DNA of 64,000 nt. Origin: JBGTFE01 sp036403235 (GTDB lineage Bacteria > Acidobacteriota > Blastocatellia > Pyrinomonadales > Pyrinomonadaceae). The translations under genes were made by a program, and so were the position numbers. Below, piece after piece: positions 17,168 to 26,359 of this stretch (positions are counted from its first letter, which is position 1; every line of letters begins with the position of its first letter). The DNA lies in NCBI GenBank assembly GCA_036403235.1, contig DASWRI010000007.1, positions 1-64,000 on the forward strand, in the 5' to 3' direction. Below the pieces are notes generated by a model, which worked only from the letters and a program-made list of their open reading frames with translations, was not told the DNA's origin and ran no database searches.

Positions 17168-18439
17168 ATGTTCGCAAATTACTTAAAACCTCGGAGGGTC
17201 GTGATAACCGGTTTCGGCTGCGTAACGCCAATCGGCATCGGGTGCGAGAACTTCTGGGCGGGCTTGAGCGAGAGCAAAAGCGGCGTCAGCCTGATAGAAA
17301 GTTTCGACGTTTCCGACTCGGACGTAAAAATCGGGGCTGAAATAAAAGATTTCGACTGGGAAGCGGAATTAAACCCGAAAGACCGGCGGCATGTTCCGCG
17401 AACCGTTCCGCTCGCGCTCCGGTCGGCGCGCGAAGCAATCCTTGACGCCCGCATCGAAACGGACAAGCTTTCCCTTGAGGAAAGACAAAATTTCGGCGTC
17501 GTTCTGGGAACCGGCGGCGGCGGTCTCTCGTTTACCGAAAAACAGTATAAATACTGGTTTGCGGGCGAAGCAAACAAAGTGAGCGTATACACGATTCCGT
17601 CATCGACGCACGGCGGCCTGTCTTCGGAACTGTCGATGTTTTTCGGTCTCCACGGGCTTTCGCACGTTATCTCGACCGGCTGCACGAGCTCGACGGACGC
17701 AGTCGCTTACGCCGCGCAGCACATCGCGCTCGGAAAACAAAACGTGATGCTCGCGGGCGGCGTCGATGCTCCGCTCGCGCGCGGAATTCTCGAAGGATTT
17801 AATTTGATGACGGTTCTGACAAAAAACTGGAACGCCGCGCCGGGAAAAGCTTCGCGCCCGTTTGATAAAGACCATTCGGGAATCGTCCTCGGCGAAGGCG
17901 CGTGGATTTTTGTGCTTGAAAATCTGGAAAGCGCAATTTCGAGAGACGCCAAAATCTACGCCGAAATCAAAGGTTACGGCGCGACATGCGATGCTTATCA
18001 CCGCGTCCGGCTCGAAGAAAACGGCGAAGAACCGGCGCGCGCGATGAGGCTCGCGATGCAGGACGCCGCGCTCGCGCCCGAAGACGTCGATTACGTCAAT
18101 CTGCATGGAACTTCGACCGTGCTGAACGACCGTATCGAAACAAAGGCCATCAAGCTCGCTTTCGGCAAACACGCTTACCGGTTGCCGATGTCGGCGACAA
18201 AATCGCAAATCGGTCATCCGCAGGGCGCGTCCGGCGCAGCCGGAATCGGCGCGGCGCTGCTGGCTCTGAACAAAAACGTAATCGCGCCGACGATAAATCT
18301 GGATACGCCCGACGCCGACTGCGATTTGGATTACGTGCCGAATACCGCGCGCAAAAGGGAAGTAAAAACCGCGCTCTGCAACTGCATCGGCTTCGGCTCG
18401 AAAAATTCGGCTCTGGTTCTGGGCAAATTTGAAACTTAA
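17168..18439 (+). CDS. beta-ketoacyl-[acyl-carrier-protein] synthase, FabF type
   Basis: 423 residues from the ATG at 17168, where the canonical RRVVITGFGCVTPIG opens. The frame extends 49 codons upstream but those are not family-like. The condensing-enzyme triad is present: Cys172 in STGCTSS, the first His in NLHGTSTVLND and the second His in KSQIGHPQGASGAAG. It would extend acyl-ACP by Claisen condensation with malonyl-ACP. No acp, fabD or fabG lies beside it, so it is an orphan, either a second KS or part of a small secondary pathway. The 262 bp upstream hold no gene. Confidence 0.92.
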   Translation: MFANYLKPRRVVITGFGCVTPIGIGCENFWAGLSESKSGVSLIESFDVSDSDVKIGAEIKDFDWEAELNPKDRRHVPRTVPLALRSAREAILDARIETDKLSLEERQNFGVVLGTGGGGLSFTEKQYKYWFAGEANKVSVYTIPSSTHGGLSSELSMFFGLHGLSHVISTGCTSSTDAVAYAAQHIALGKQNVMLAGGVDAPLARGILEGFNLMTVLTKNWNAAPGKASRPFDKDHSGIVLGEGAWIFVLENLESAISRDAKIYAEIKGYGATCDAYHRVRLEENGEEPARAMRLAMQDAALAPEDVDYVNLHGTSTVLNDRIETKAIKLAFGKHAYRLPMSATKSQIGHPQGASGAAGIGAALLALNKNVIAPTINLDTPDADCDLDYVPNTARKREVKTALCNCIGFGSKNSALVLGKFET

Positions 18440-18494
18440 AGTCCTGTCTTAGGCAGCGTCAAGAAGCGGATTCAATCGCCGAATCAAAATACGT

Positions 18495-19385
18495 TCAGTT
18501 GTCCTGAGTTGGCGGTGTCAGTCCGATGGTTAATTTCTTCAGCATATTTTCGGCTTTTTTCAATCGCTCTTTAATCTCGGATTCGTCCGCGTTGGTCATC
18601 TTCGCCAGCACCCAACTGGCGTAAGTAATCGCTCCAGACTCGTCCGGCGACGTAAAATAGCCGTACATATATTTCGAATTCGTGCTAACTTTCAGCATAA
18701 ATACTCCGCATGTATCGGTGTCATCGACGCTTGATTTCCACTTGCCTGTAATTTGTCTTTCTTCCGACAAGCTGCCGTCCGCGGTGTAATAATCGTTATG
18801 CTTGTTGTGCGTACTAAGGATGGAGATGCCGTCGCGGCGCGCGCTGATTTCGACTATTTCCTCTACCCGCGGCATTCCTTCTTCAGCCGTCATTGGGTAT
18901 GACGAGCACCATTCGCCGACAAGATGCTGAAATTTCGGAGCTTCGATACTGTTGCTGATAAGGTGGCAGGCTTCTTCCACGTCTGACGCGTTATCATCCT
19001 CAAACCGTGCGGCATTGTATGTCGCAAGCGTGACGCCTGCGAAGTCAGAAGGAATTTTGAGTTCGCTGGTTTCCTCGTAAACTATAAAAACTCGCTCGCG
19101 CCCGCAAGCCCCCATAAACAAGCCGCTCTCAAATAAAACGTTATCGCGAGGAGAAAACTTCGTTTCGTCTTTGCTTGTCGTTACATCGTCCGGTGCGAAA
19201 ACGAAAACGGCAAAGTCATATTCATTACGATTGTTTAGAAGCGTTTCAAGGAATCCTTCATTAAGTCCAAAAACATCTTCATTCCATATCTTGACTTCAG
19301 CACAGTCCTCCAAACCTTTTTTGAGAGCTTTTGCTACTTTCAAATTTATTTGCGAAGAACCGATAAACAATTTAGGTTTTGACAT
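18495..19385 (-). CDS. TIR-like domain protein with a novel C-terminal domain
   Basis: 296 residues. Residues 4-150 match the TIR-like domain used by CD-NTase/Pycsar-type effectors: KLFIGSSQINLKVAKALKK, VKIWNEDVFGLNEGFLETL, FAVFVFAPDD and RDNVLFESGLFMGACGRERV, with the probable catalytic Glu86. Such domains cleave NAD+ when activated. Residues 155-265 form a beta-rich region (HLVGEWCSSYPM, ITGKWKSS, YMYGYFTSPDESG) that I do not recognise, and the chain ends in a short helix (ESEIKERLKKAENMLKKL). No transmembrane segment, STING domain or cyclase gene is near. A self-contained NADase sensor is plausible but inferred. Confidence 0.82.
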   Translation of the reverse strand: MSKPKLFIGSSQINLKVAKALKKGLEDCAEVKIWNEDVFGLNEGFLETLLNNRNEYDFAVFVFAPDDVTTSKDETKFSPRDNVLFESGLFMGACGRERVFIVYEETSELKIPSDFAGVTLATYNAARFEDDNASDVEEACHLISNSIEAPKFQHLVGEWCSSYPMTAEEGMPRVEEIVEISARRDGISILSTHNKHNDYYTADGSLSEERQITGKWKSSVDDTDTCGVFMLKVSTNSKYMYGYFTSPDESGAITYASWVLAKMTNADESEIKERLKKAENMLKKLTIGLTPPTQDN

Positions 19386-19551
19386 AAAAACTTTCTAAGC
19401 AAAAATCATATTGCCCTGTAATTTCCCCAATTTTTACATCGTTTATAAAATTAAGTCAAGAAAAATTCCGTCTTTGTTCAGAATTTACTTCGGAATGAAA
19501 ACACAAAGCGCGCATATCTTTTTTGTCGATTTCAGCAATAAATTTTTAAGA

Positions 19552-21306
19552 TTAAACCGTTTCGCCGCGCCGCACTTTTTCGATGCGATGGACTTTGTCG
19601 AGATAATTGTGGGCCGCTTCGGATTGGAAAAGCTCGCGTGTTTCGGTTTCGTCTTCGCGGACGGGCTCTAAAGCCAAATCCATATATTCGAGCTTTTTCG
19701 GGGCTTTCCTGACTTTGCGGTAAATCAGGCGCAAGCGAGTGTAGAGCGAAATCCAGCGAAATTGTTTGAGCAGCGTTTCGAGAAAAATTTTCGGATAAAA
19801 AACGAATGGATTTTCAATCTTCAAGTTCGAACGACGATTTTTGCGTACCTTTCGGCGCAAAAATCCGCCTTCGAGCGGGTGAATTTTCTCGATGTCGATG
19901 CAGCCCTTAAACCATGTGATAAAAAACATCGTCTTGCCCGGACTCGTGCCGGTCGCAATCGCGCGGCGCAAAACGATTTCGACGTGCTCGTCCGTGTAAT
20001 AAGTCGCCCACGCTTTTTTATATGTTTCTTCCCAATCGGATTTCGACATTTTCGGGTGCGCGGTGACGGCGTGATTGAGGTCGTATTTGTTCAAATCCGC
20101 GTCCATTTCTATTCCGGCCTCGTGCAGGCGCTTGTGGTCGGCCGAGCCGGGAAGCGGCGTCAGATAAAAAAATTCGAGTAAATCGACGGGCAGTTCCTTT
20201 TTGATAATCTCTATGTCGTGCAGAACCGATTCTTCGGTGTCGCCCGGAAAACCTAAGATATAACCGCAGTAAGTGACGATTCCGGCTTTTTTCCAGGCGA
20301 GCAGCATCGCGCGGTAATCGGTGATTTTGTTTTGCCGCTTGCTTGCGCCGAGCAAGCTGTCGGGATTGATATTCTCGAGACCGATAAAAACGCGCTTGAC
20401 GCCCGCGCGTCTGGATTTTTCGATAAAATTCGGTATTTTATGACAGAGCGTATCGACCTGAATGATAAAGCTGATTTTCAGTTTTTTCTCTTCGCGCAGA
20501 TAAATCAGTTTATCCAGAATCGCTTCCCAATCCTTGTTGCGGGCGAAATTATCGTCGGTGATAAAAAATGAATGAAGCCCCTGCGCAACGTTTGAAAGGA
20601 CGATTTTTTCGATATCTTCGGGCGAGCGGCGACGCGATTTTCTGCCCTGAACATTGATAATCGTGCAGAACGAACAGGTAAACGGGCAGCCGCGTCCGGC
20701 GTCAAAGCTGGTCGTCGCACCGGCCGTCAGATGAACTCTTTCAGCCGGAAGAAGCGGCGTCGCGACGCCTTCGATGTTCGGCAAATCGTCCATAAAATTG
20801 TAAATCGGCCGGAGCTTATCGCGTGAAGCGTCAATCAAAACCTGTCCGAGACGCTCTTCGGCTTCGCCCGCAAAAAGCGAAACGCCCATATCGAGGGCTT
20901 TTTGCACGTGCGCGTCTCTGTCTTTGAGCATCGCCATCGTGCCGGAGACGTGAAAACCGCCGACGGCCGTTTTGATATTTCGCTCGCGCAAAACGGCGGC
21001 AATGTCGAGCGAGCGCGGAAATTGATTTGACTGGACGCCGACGAGCATCACCATTCCGTCGTCCGCGTTTTCGACCAGAGAAATTATTTTATTCGTTTTG
21101 ACGACGGTGTTCGTCTCGTCGAAGGCGTGGATTTCGATTTCCCAGTCTTCGCCCAAAATTTTATTTTCGGCGCATTCGAGCGCCAGACCGTAAAGACAGG
21201 CGAGCGAATTTGAAGGAATCGCCGAGCGAAACCACTGGATAACATAGCCGTCGTCGTCATAATGCGACGGCTTGATGAGAACGAGACTGAATCTTTTTTT
21301 ACTCAT
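19552..21306 (-). CDS. B12-binding domain radical SAM protein
   Basis: 584 residues from the start at 21306 (MSKKRFSLVLIKPSHYDDDG); a 17-codon upstream extension looks non-coding. The N-terminal 180 residues have a cobalamin-binding-like Rossmann region (MVMLVGVQSNQFPRSLDI, VGGFHVSG). The radical SAM cluster motif is Cys207-x3-Cys211-x2-Cys214 in GRGCPFTCSFC, followed by the SAM barrel (FFITDDNFARNKDWEAI, KRVFIGLENINPDSL, GYILGFPGDTEESV). The C-terminus (about 420-584) is basic and rich in aromatic residues, with no clear domain. Members act on hopanoids, lipids or tetrapyrroles, among others; the substrate here is not clear. Both flanks are non-coding. Confidence 0.88.
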   Translation of the reverse strand: MSKKRFSLVLIKPSHYDDDGYVIQWFRSAIPSNSLACLYGLALECAENKILGEDWEIEIHAFDETNTVVKTNKIISLVENADDGMVMLVGVQSNQFPRSLDIAAVLRERNIKTAVGGFHVSGTMAMLKDRDAHVQKALDMGVSLFAGEAEERLGQVLIDASRDKLRPIYNFMDDLPNIEGVATPLLPAERVHLTAGATTSFDAGRGCPFTCSFCTIINVQGRKSRRRSPEDIEKIVLSNVAQGLHSFFITDDNFARNKDWEAILDKLIYLREEKKLKISFIIQVDTLCHKIPNFIEKSRRAGVKRVFIGLENINPDSLLGASKRQNKITDYRAMLLAWKKAGIVTYCGYILGFPGDTEESVLHDIEIIKKELPVDLLEFFYLTPLPGSADHKRLHEAGIEMDADLNKYDLNHAVTAHPKMSKSDWEETYKKAWATYYTDEHVEIVLRRAIATGTSPGKTMFFITWFKGCIDIEKIHPLEGGFLRRKVRKNRRSNLKIENPFVFYPKIFLETLLKQFRWISLYTRLRLIYRKVRKAPKKLEYMDLALEPVREDETETRELFQSEAAHNYLDKVHRIEKVRRGETV

Positions 21307-21379
21307 TAGCTTTTGAAACGAATTGATTTTATATGAATAGACTGTTTGATACAACACAAGATTTAGGCGTCGAGGGGTG

Positions 21380-21574
21380 AAATTTCAGGTTCAAACGCCT
21401 AAATTTCAGGTTCAAACGCCCAAGTTTCAGGTCTTAGACCTGAAACTTGGGGCTCGGAACGTCAAATTTGGGGTCGTCAGGGGTCAAATTTGACGTTTAA
21501 GACCTCAAACTTGTGGTTCTGAGCCTCATTTTTGGAGTTTGGAACGTCAAATTTGAGGTTCGAAGGCCTCAAAC
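21380..21574. repeat. cluster of 21-nt tandem and palindromic repeats
   Basis: Between the divergent radical SAM and threonine synthase genes lie two exact tandem units differing at the last base (AAATTTCAGGTTCAAACGCC at 21380-21400 and 21401-21421). A perfect 13-bp hairpin follows (CAAGTTTCAGGTC at 21421-21433 with 21437-21449), then a second with 12-bp arms (AACGTCAAATTT at 21458-21469 with 21486-21497). Further degenerate TTTGAGGTTC units reach 21574. It makes up most of the 339 bp gap. It is not a CRISPR, since there are no equal-sized unique spacers. Confidence 0.85.
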
Positions 21575-21645
21575 GAGCGGCAGGCGACCGCACATGTCGG
21601 CGGCGGCATAAACAAGTGCTGCCGACGACGTGATAAAATCAAAAT

Positions 21646-22815
21646 ATGAACGTAACGCATCTGTACTGCTCGGCCTGCGGTCAAACTTACAAGCCGAACA
21701 AGCTTTATAATCTCTGCGCCGCCTGCGGCAAGCCTTTGATGGTCGCCTACGATTTGGAAAAGGCCGCGCAAACTCTAACCAAAGAATCGTTAAAATCACG
21801 CGTCCCGACGCTCTGGCGCTACGAGGAAGTTCTGCCCGTCGAGAAAAAGGAAAATCAATTATCACTCGGCGAAGGAATGACGCCGCTTCACAAAGCGGAA
21901 AATCTGGGCGCAAAATACGGATTAAAAAATCTATACATCAAAGACGAATCGCTCAACCCGACGCAGAGCTTCAAAGCGCGCGGAATGGCGCTGGCCGTTT
22001 CGATGGCCAAAGAGCTCGGCGTCACGAAAGTCGCCGCGCCATCAGCCGGAAACGCCGCCGGAGCGCTTTCGGCCTACGCCGCGCTTGCCCGTATGGAGTG
22101 TCATATTTTTGTGCCGCAAGATACGCCGAAAGCGTGCGTTATCGAATGCCGCGCGCTCGGCGCGCACGTTAATCTGATTGACGGTTTGATTACCGACTGC
22201 GGGCGCATCGTCGGCGAGAGAAAAGAAGCCGAAGGCTGGTTTGACGTTTCGACTTTAAAAGAGCCGTATCGCATCGAAGGCAAAAAAACGATGGGTTACG
22301 AAATCGCCGAGCAGATGAAATGGCAGCTGCCGGACGTCGTTTTTTACCCGACCGGCGGCGGAACGGGACTCGTCGGAATGTGGAAAGCGTTTGACGAGAT
22401 GGAGCAGATGGGCTGGATTGACGCAAAACGACCGCGAATGATTTGCGTTCAATCAGTCGGCTGCGCGCCGATTGTCAAAGCGTTTCACGAAGGCGACGCT
22501 TTCGCCGACGAATTTCCGAACGCGCACACGGTCGCATCCGGTCTGCGCGTTCCCAAAGCAATCGGCGATTTTATAATGCTCGACATTTTGCGAAAAAGCG
22601 GCGGAACTGCCGTCGCCGTTTCCGACGAAGAATTAATCGAGGGCGCTACCGAAATCGGCGCGGCAGAGGGAATTTTCGCCGCGCCCGAAGGCGGCGCGCT
22701 TCTCGTCGCACTCAAAAAACTGCTGGACGCAGGCGAAATCGAAAAAGACGAGCGAATTGTTTTATTCAATACGGGCTCGGGAATCAAATATCTGGAAGCT
22801 TTTGAATCTATTTGA
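21646..22815 (+). CDS. thrC: threonine synthase
   Basis: 389 residues, a PLP-dependent fold-type II enzyme that turns O-phosphohomoserine into threonine. An N-terminal zinc ribbon (Cys8, Cys11, Cys24, Cys27: YCSACGQ and LCAACGKP) is followed by the PLP lysine Lys110 in NPTQSFKARG. Further marks are AAPSAGNAAGALSAYAALAR, the phosphate loop PTGGGTGLVGMWKA and EGIFAAPEGGALLVAL near the end. The zinc ribbon version is typical of the short threonine synthases. No other thr genes are close. A terminator hairpin follows. Confidence 0.94.
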   Translation: MNVTHLYCSACGQTYKPNKLYNLCAACGKPLMVAYDLEKAAQTLTKESLKSRVPTLWRYEEVLPVEKKENQLSLGEGMTPLHKAENLGAKYGLKNLYIKDESLNPTQSFKARGMALAVSMAKELGVTKVAAPSAGNAAGALSAYAALARMECHIFVPQDTPKACVIECRALGAHVNLIDGLITDCGRIVGERKEAEGWFDVSTLKEPYRIEGKKTMGYEIAEQMKWQLPDVVFYPTGGGTGLVGMWKAFDEMEQMGWIDAKRPRMICVQSVGCAPIVKAFHEGDAFADEFPNAHTVASGLRVPKAIGDFIMLDILRKSGGTAVAVSDEELIEGATEIGAAEGIFAAPEGGALLVALKKLLDAGEIEKDERIVLFNTGSGIKYLEAFESI

Positions 22816-22837
22816 GAGCGAATTTTTTATAAAGCGC

Positions 22838-22880
22838 GAGCGGCAAACTGCGATTTTTTAGTCGGTTTGCCGCTCTTGTT
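22838..22880 (+). terminator. intrinsic terminator after threonine synthase
   Basis: GAGCGGCAAAC at 22838-22848 pairs with GTTTGCCGCTC at 22865-22875, followed by TTGTTTTGTT. It lies between converging genes. Confidence 0.82.
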
Positions 22881-22920
22881 TTGTTAAATTGTCTGGCGTG
22901 ACTTTGACGCCGCCGCATTA

Positions 22921-25095
22921 TTACGGCACAAATGCCGCCGGAACCGGTTTGTCATCGCTTACGCCGAATTGGACTACGCCGTAATCGGCCTGCGAACGCA
23001 GCATATACCATGTTCCGTTTCTAAAGACAGCAACATCGGTTTTTCCGTCGCCGTCGTAATCGGCCGCCGCCGGAATGTCTGAAGCGACGCCGAACTGGAC
23101 TGAAAAGAAACCTTGCGCGCTTCGCAGGACATACCACACGCCCGAACGATAAACCGCCGGGTCGGCTTTTCCGTCGCCGTCGAAATCGCCGACGACCGGC
23201 TTATCCGAAGCCAAACCGAACTGCACCGAGCTGACACCGTTGTCGGAAGCTCTCAGCCAATACCAAACGCCGTCTCGATAAACCGCGAAATCAATTTTGC
23301 CGTCGCCGTCAAAATCAGCCGGGACGGGTTTGTCCGAAGCAATTCCAAATTGTACGCTGCGGGTTTGACTGCTCGACAGATTAAGCGTGTACCAGATGCC
23401 GGAGCGAAAAACCGCCAGCTCGGCGCGGCCGTCGCCGTCGTAATCGGCCGGGAAGGGAGCGTCGCCGGCAAGTCCGAACTGAACAGTATTGAAATTGCCG
23501 TTAGAGCTATTGAGCCAATACCAGACGCCGTCGCGAAATACGGCGATATCCGTCTTGCCGTCGCCGTCAAAGTCAGCCGGAGCAATCTTGTCCGTGCTTA
23601 ACCCGAAACGCGTCGGCGTGTAGCCGCCGGAAGCGTTGAGCACATACCAGACGCCTTCTGCCGGGCGGAAAATAGAAATATCGGATTTGCCGTCGCCGTT
23701 AAAATCGGAAGACGTTCTTCTCGTCACCGGGTCGCCCGCGTAACGCGCGAGAGCCATATTGTATTCGATTCTCGTCTGGTCTTCGATTTCTCCGCCGACG
23801 ACGATTTTGCCGTCGGGCTGAATCAAAACGTCTCCGAATTCGTCGTTTGTCGCGTTAAAAGAATTTGGAAGCCGGTCGTTAAAATCGGTGAACACCTTGC
23901 CGCCGGAACCGAAACTCGTGTCGAGACCGCCGCTTGCGTTAAGCCGCGCGACGGCCAGGTCAAAAGGCGTGTTATTGCCGAGTTGCGCTCTGCCGATAAG
24001 AACGATTTTCCCGTTTTGCTGAACCGCGACGCCGTTTGCGCCGTCGATTCTTCCGTTTCCGGTCATATCGACGACAAACTTGCCGTCGCCGTCAAAGCCT
24101 GTGTCGAGCGAGCCGTTCGGATTGTAGCGCGCGACCGCGAAATCATACGCGCCCGCCGGGCCGCTGTAACCGGAAACGACGATTTTGCCGTCCGGCGCGA
24201 TGCTCATATCGCTCGCGTTATCAAGGGAATTGTTCGCAAAATCAGTCAGAACTTTTCCGCCGACGCCAAAGCTCGCATCCAAGCTTCCGTCCGAATTGTA
24301 GCCGACGAGCGCGAAATCGCCGCCGCTGCCGTCGCTGTTAAAACGCGTTCCCGCGACCACGATTTTCCCGCCCGAAAGCAGCGCGACTTCCGCGCCGCCG
24401 TCGACACCGCCGTCAAAATCAGTCCGCGCCAGACCGCCGACACCGAAACTCGTATCAACCGTTCCGTTGGCGTTATATCGAATCGTCGCAAAATCGGTGG
24501 CAGTCCCGCCGTTCGCATAACCGGAGGCGATAATTTTGCCGTCGGGCTGAATCGCCAGGCCGGTGACGAGGTCGTAAACGGGCGTAACGTCCTGAACCAA
24601 CTTTCCGTCACCGTCAAAGCTCGAGTCGAGCGCGCCGTTCGCATTATAACGGGCAAGCGCAAAGGCGAAATTATTATTGCCGAGGTCTGTAAATCCGGCG
24701 GCGACAATTTTCCCGTCCGGCTGAATCGTCACAGCGGACACTTGCTCGTAACCGTTAAAATACGTGGTTAATTTTCCGCCGCTGCCGAAGCTCGAATCCA
24801 GACTGCCGTCCGTGTTGTAGCGCGTTAAAGCGAAAGCCGGAGCATTGGCGACGCCGTTGGGCGAAATAAAAGCGTAACCGGCGGCGACGATTTTTCCGTC
24901 CGGCTGAATCGCTATTGCCGTAATCCCCGAACGCGGGCGAAAAGTCGTGGTTTGCGCCGGAAATACGGTAGAAACTTTACCGTTTGCTCCAAAACCCTGG
25001 TCGAGGTCGGCGGGCGAAGCAAAAATTTCGGAATTCGCGCCCGAAAAAACTGCAGAAATTGTGAAAAAAAGTAAAACCTTGATTATTTTGTACAT
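22921..25095 (-). CDS. secreted delta-60 repeat / FG-GAP protein
   Basis: 724 residues with a signal peptide (1-27). Residues about 30-440 are eight or so delta-60 repeats, each with IQPDGKIVAAG and ARYNxDGSLDSSFGxGGK, which build a beta-propeller-like structure. Residues about 455-724 are six FG-GAP/VCBS-type units (DFNGDGKSDISIFRPAEGVW; ADFDGDGKTDIAVFRDGVWY) with DxDGDGxxD calcium-binding loops. Such proteins are large outer-surface or extracellular components and probably bind ligands, not catalyse reactions. The repeats mean that parts of this gene are internally near-identical, so recombination or assembly errors are possible. It stands alone between a terminator and a 159 bp gap. Confidence 0.92.
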   Translation of the reverse strand: MYKIIKVLLFFTISAVFSGANSEIFASPADLDQGFGANGKVSTVFPAQTTTFRPRSGITAIAIQPDGKIVAAGYAFISPNGVANAPAFALTRYNTDGSLDSSFGSGGKLTTYFNGYEQVSAVTIQPDGKIVAAGFTDLGNNNFAFALARYNANGALDSSFDGDGKLVQDVTPVYDLVTGLAIQPDGKIIASGYANGGTATDFATIRYNANGTVDTSFGVGGLARTDFDGGVDGGAEVALLSGGKIVVAGTRFNSDGSGGDFALVGYNSDGSLDASFGVGGKVLTDFANNSLDNASDMSIAPDGKIVVSGYSGPAGAYDFAVARYNPNGSLDTGFDGDGKFVVDMTGNGRIDGANGVAVQQNGKIVLIGRAQLGNNTPFDLAVARLNASGGLDTSFGSGGKVFTDFNDRLPNSFNATNDEFGDVLIQPDGKIVVGGEIEDQTRIEYNMALARYAGDPVTRRTSSDFNGDGKSDISIFRPAEGVWYVLNASGGYTPTRFGLSTDKIAPADFDGDGKTDIAVFRDGVWYWLNSSNGNFNTVQFGLAGDAPFPADYDGDGRAELAVFRSGIWYTLNLSSSQTRSVQFGIASDKPVPADFDGDGKIDFAVYRDGVWYWLRASDNGVSSVQFGLASDKPVVGDFDGDGKADPAVYRSGVWYVLRSAQGFFSVQFGVASDIPAAADYDGDGKTDVAVFRNGTWYMLRSQADYGVVQFGVSDDKPVPAAFVP

Positions 25096-25254
25096 TATTT
25101 TGTTTCTATGATGAAGAAATACACTTCAAATTTGCCTTTCGGCTTTATAATTCACAGTGTCGACGGAGATAGAAAAAAGACACCGCAATCGTAAATTTTT
25201 AGAGTGAAAAATTTGTTTGATGCTTAAATTCTTTTCATCCTGTATGCTAATTTT

Positions 25255-25950
25255 GTGTTTGAAAAACGCAGCTACCAGCTTGAACGCATTGACACGGGCG
25301 ATTACACGCCCGAGGAATACGAGCGTTTTTTGCGCGAGATTCGGTTTATCAATCGCGTTCTGGGCGACGATTTAGCGCTCAAAAAAACGCTTTTGAAGGA
25401 AATCGAAAGAGAAAATTTGCAGCCGTTTTCAATTTTGGACGTCGGTGCGGGTTCGGGCGAGCTGCTCCGGACAATCGCCGTGTTCGGGCGAAAAACAAAG
25501 CGAAAAGCGCGTCTTTTCGGACTTGATTTAAACGAGCTTTCGGTCAAATCCGTTTTGGAAGAGTCGAGAAAATTCGGCGAAATCAACTCGATTCGCGGCG
25601 ACGCATTGAGTTTGCCTTTTGCCGATAAAGCATTTGACTACGCCATTTGCTCGCTTTTTACGCATCATTTTACGGACGAAAACGTGGTGAAAATTTTTCT
25701 CGAGCTAAATCGCGTCGCGCGTCGCGGCGTTTTCGTCATTGACTTGCATCGTCACCGCGTCGCCTACGCGCTTTACAAAATTTTCTGCGCCGCTTTCCGA
25801 ATCAGCCGACTTGTCCGCGAAGACGGCTTGCTTTCGATTCTGCGCTCTTTCAAGCCCGACGAATTAAAGCTTTTAGCTGAGGCGGCGAATTTGAAAAACG
25901 TCTCGGTCGAAAGACATTTCCCGTTTCGTCTCGTCCTACGAGGAAGCTGA
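25255..25950 (+). CDS. class I SAM-dependent methyltransferase
   Basis: 231 residues from a GTG at 25255. The SAM-binding loop ILDVGAGSGELLRTI (about 64-78) and acidic motif LFGLDLNELS are clear, with SLFTHHFTDENVVKIFLEL in place of motif IV. It resembles methyltransferases of small aromatic or lipid pathways (UbiE-like); the acceptor is unknown. The last 15 bp overlap, tail to tail, the SnoaL-like gene on the other strand. No start with ATG fits better, as the residues right after the GTG already look coding. Confidence 0.85.
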   Translation: MFEKRSYQLERIDTGDYTPEEYERFLREIRFINRVLGDDLALKKTLLKEIERENLQPFSILDVGAGSGELLRTIAVFGRKTKRKARLFGLDLNELSVKSVLEESRKFGEINSIRGDALSLPFADKAFDYAICSLFTHHFTDENVVKIFLELNRVARRGVFVIDLHRHRVAYALYKIFCAAFRISRLVREDGLLSILRSFKPDELKLLAEAANLKNVSVERHFPFRLVLRGS

Positions 25951-26346
25951 TTTTGTCTTTTCTTCGGCGGCGGCAATGTGCTTTGCCGTGTCGATGTAAT
26001 GACGGAAACGCGTGACTTTGCCCTCATCGTTAAAATTCCAGAGATGAATTTCCTCGTCGCTGAAAAATTCGGCTTCGATTTCGATTTCCGCCGCGACGCG
26101 CCCCGCGCCTTCCATCAAAGCCAAAACATCGAATTTTTTTATTCCCAAATTTGCGACTTCGCCGAAAAACTCGATGACGCCGGGAATTCCTTTTTTATAA
26201 CGCAGATACGGAACGTCGGCTTTCTGCGAAAAATTGTCCGACCATTTTTCCCAATCGACATCTTCGGCAAGCTTTGACAAAATCGTCGGCACGTCGCCTT
26301 TGCCGAAGGCTTCGTAGATTTCCTTAATAGTTTCTAAATTGCTCAT
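25936..26346 (-). CDS. SnoaL-like / NTF2-fold protein
   Basis: 136 residues of the ketosteroid-isomerase-related NTF2 fold: NLETIKEIYEAFGKGDVPTI at the N-terminus, then GIPGVIEFFGEVANL and LWNFNDEGKVTRFRHYIDT. Such domains bind small hydrophobic ligands or act as isomerases or cyclases; no specific catalytic set is evident. It starts 13 bp after the NUDIX-MBL fusion gene and is probably co-transcribed with it. Confidence 0.88.
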   Translation of the reverse strand: MSNLETIKEIYEAFGKGDVPTILSKLAEDVDWEKWSDNFSQKADVPYLRYKKGIPGVIEFFGEVANLGIKKFDVLALMEGAGRVAAEIEIEAEFFSDEEIHLWNFNDEGKVTRFRHYIDTAKHIAAAEEKTKSASS

Positions 26347-26359
26347 TACACTCTCCTTT

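Noticed and set aside
18495..19385. Complete CBASS or Pycsar operon
   Set aside because: The TIR-like effector is present but no nucleotide cyclase or accessory gene lies beside it.
21380..21574. Possible CRISPR array
   Set aside because: Units touch each other, are palindromic and have no unique spacers of constant size; no cas gene is near.
23113..24771. Long plus-strand frames inside the delta-60 protein gene
   Set aside because: They are antisense shadows caused by repeat-rich codon usage; no start signals or domains.
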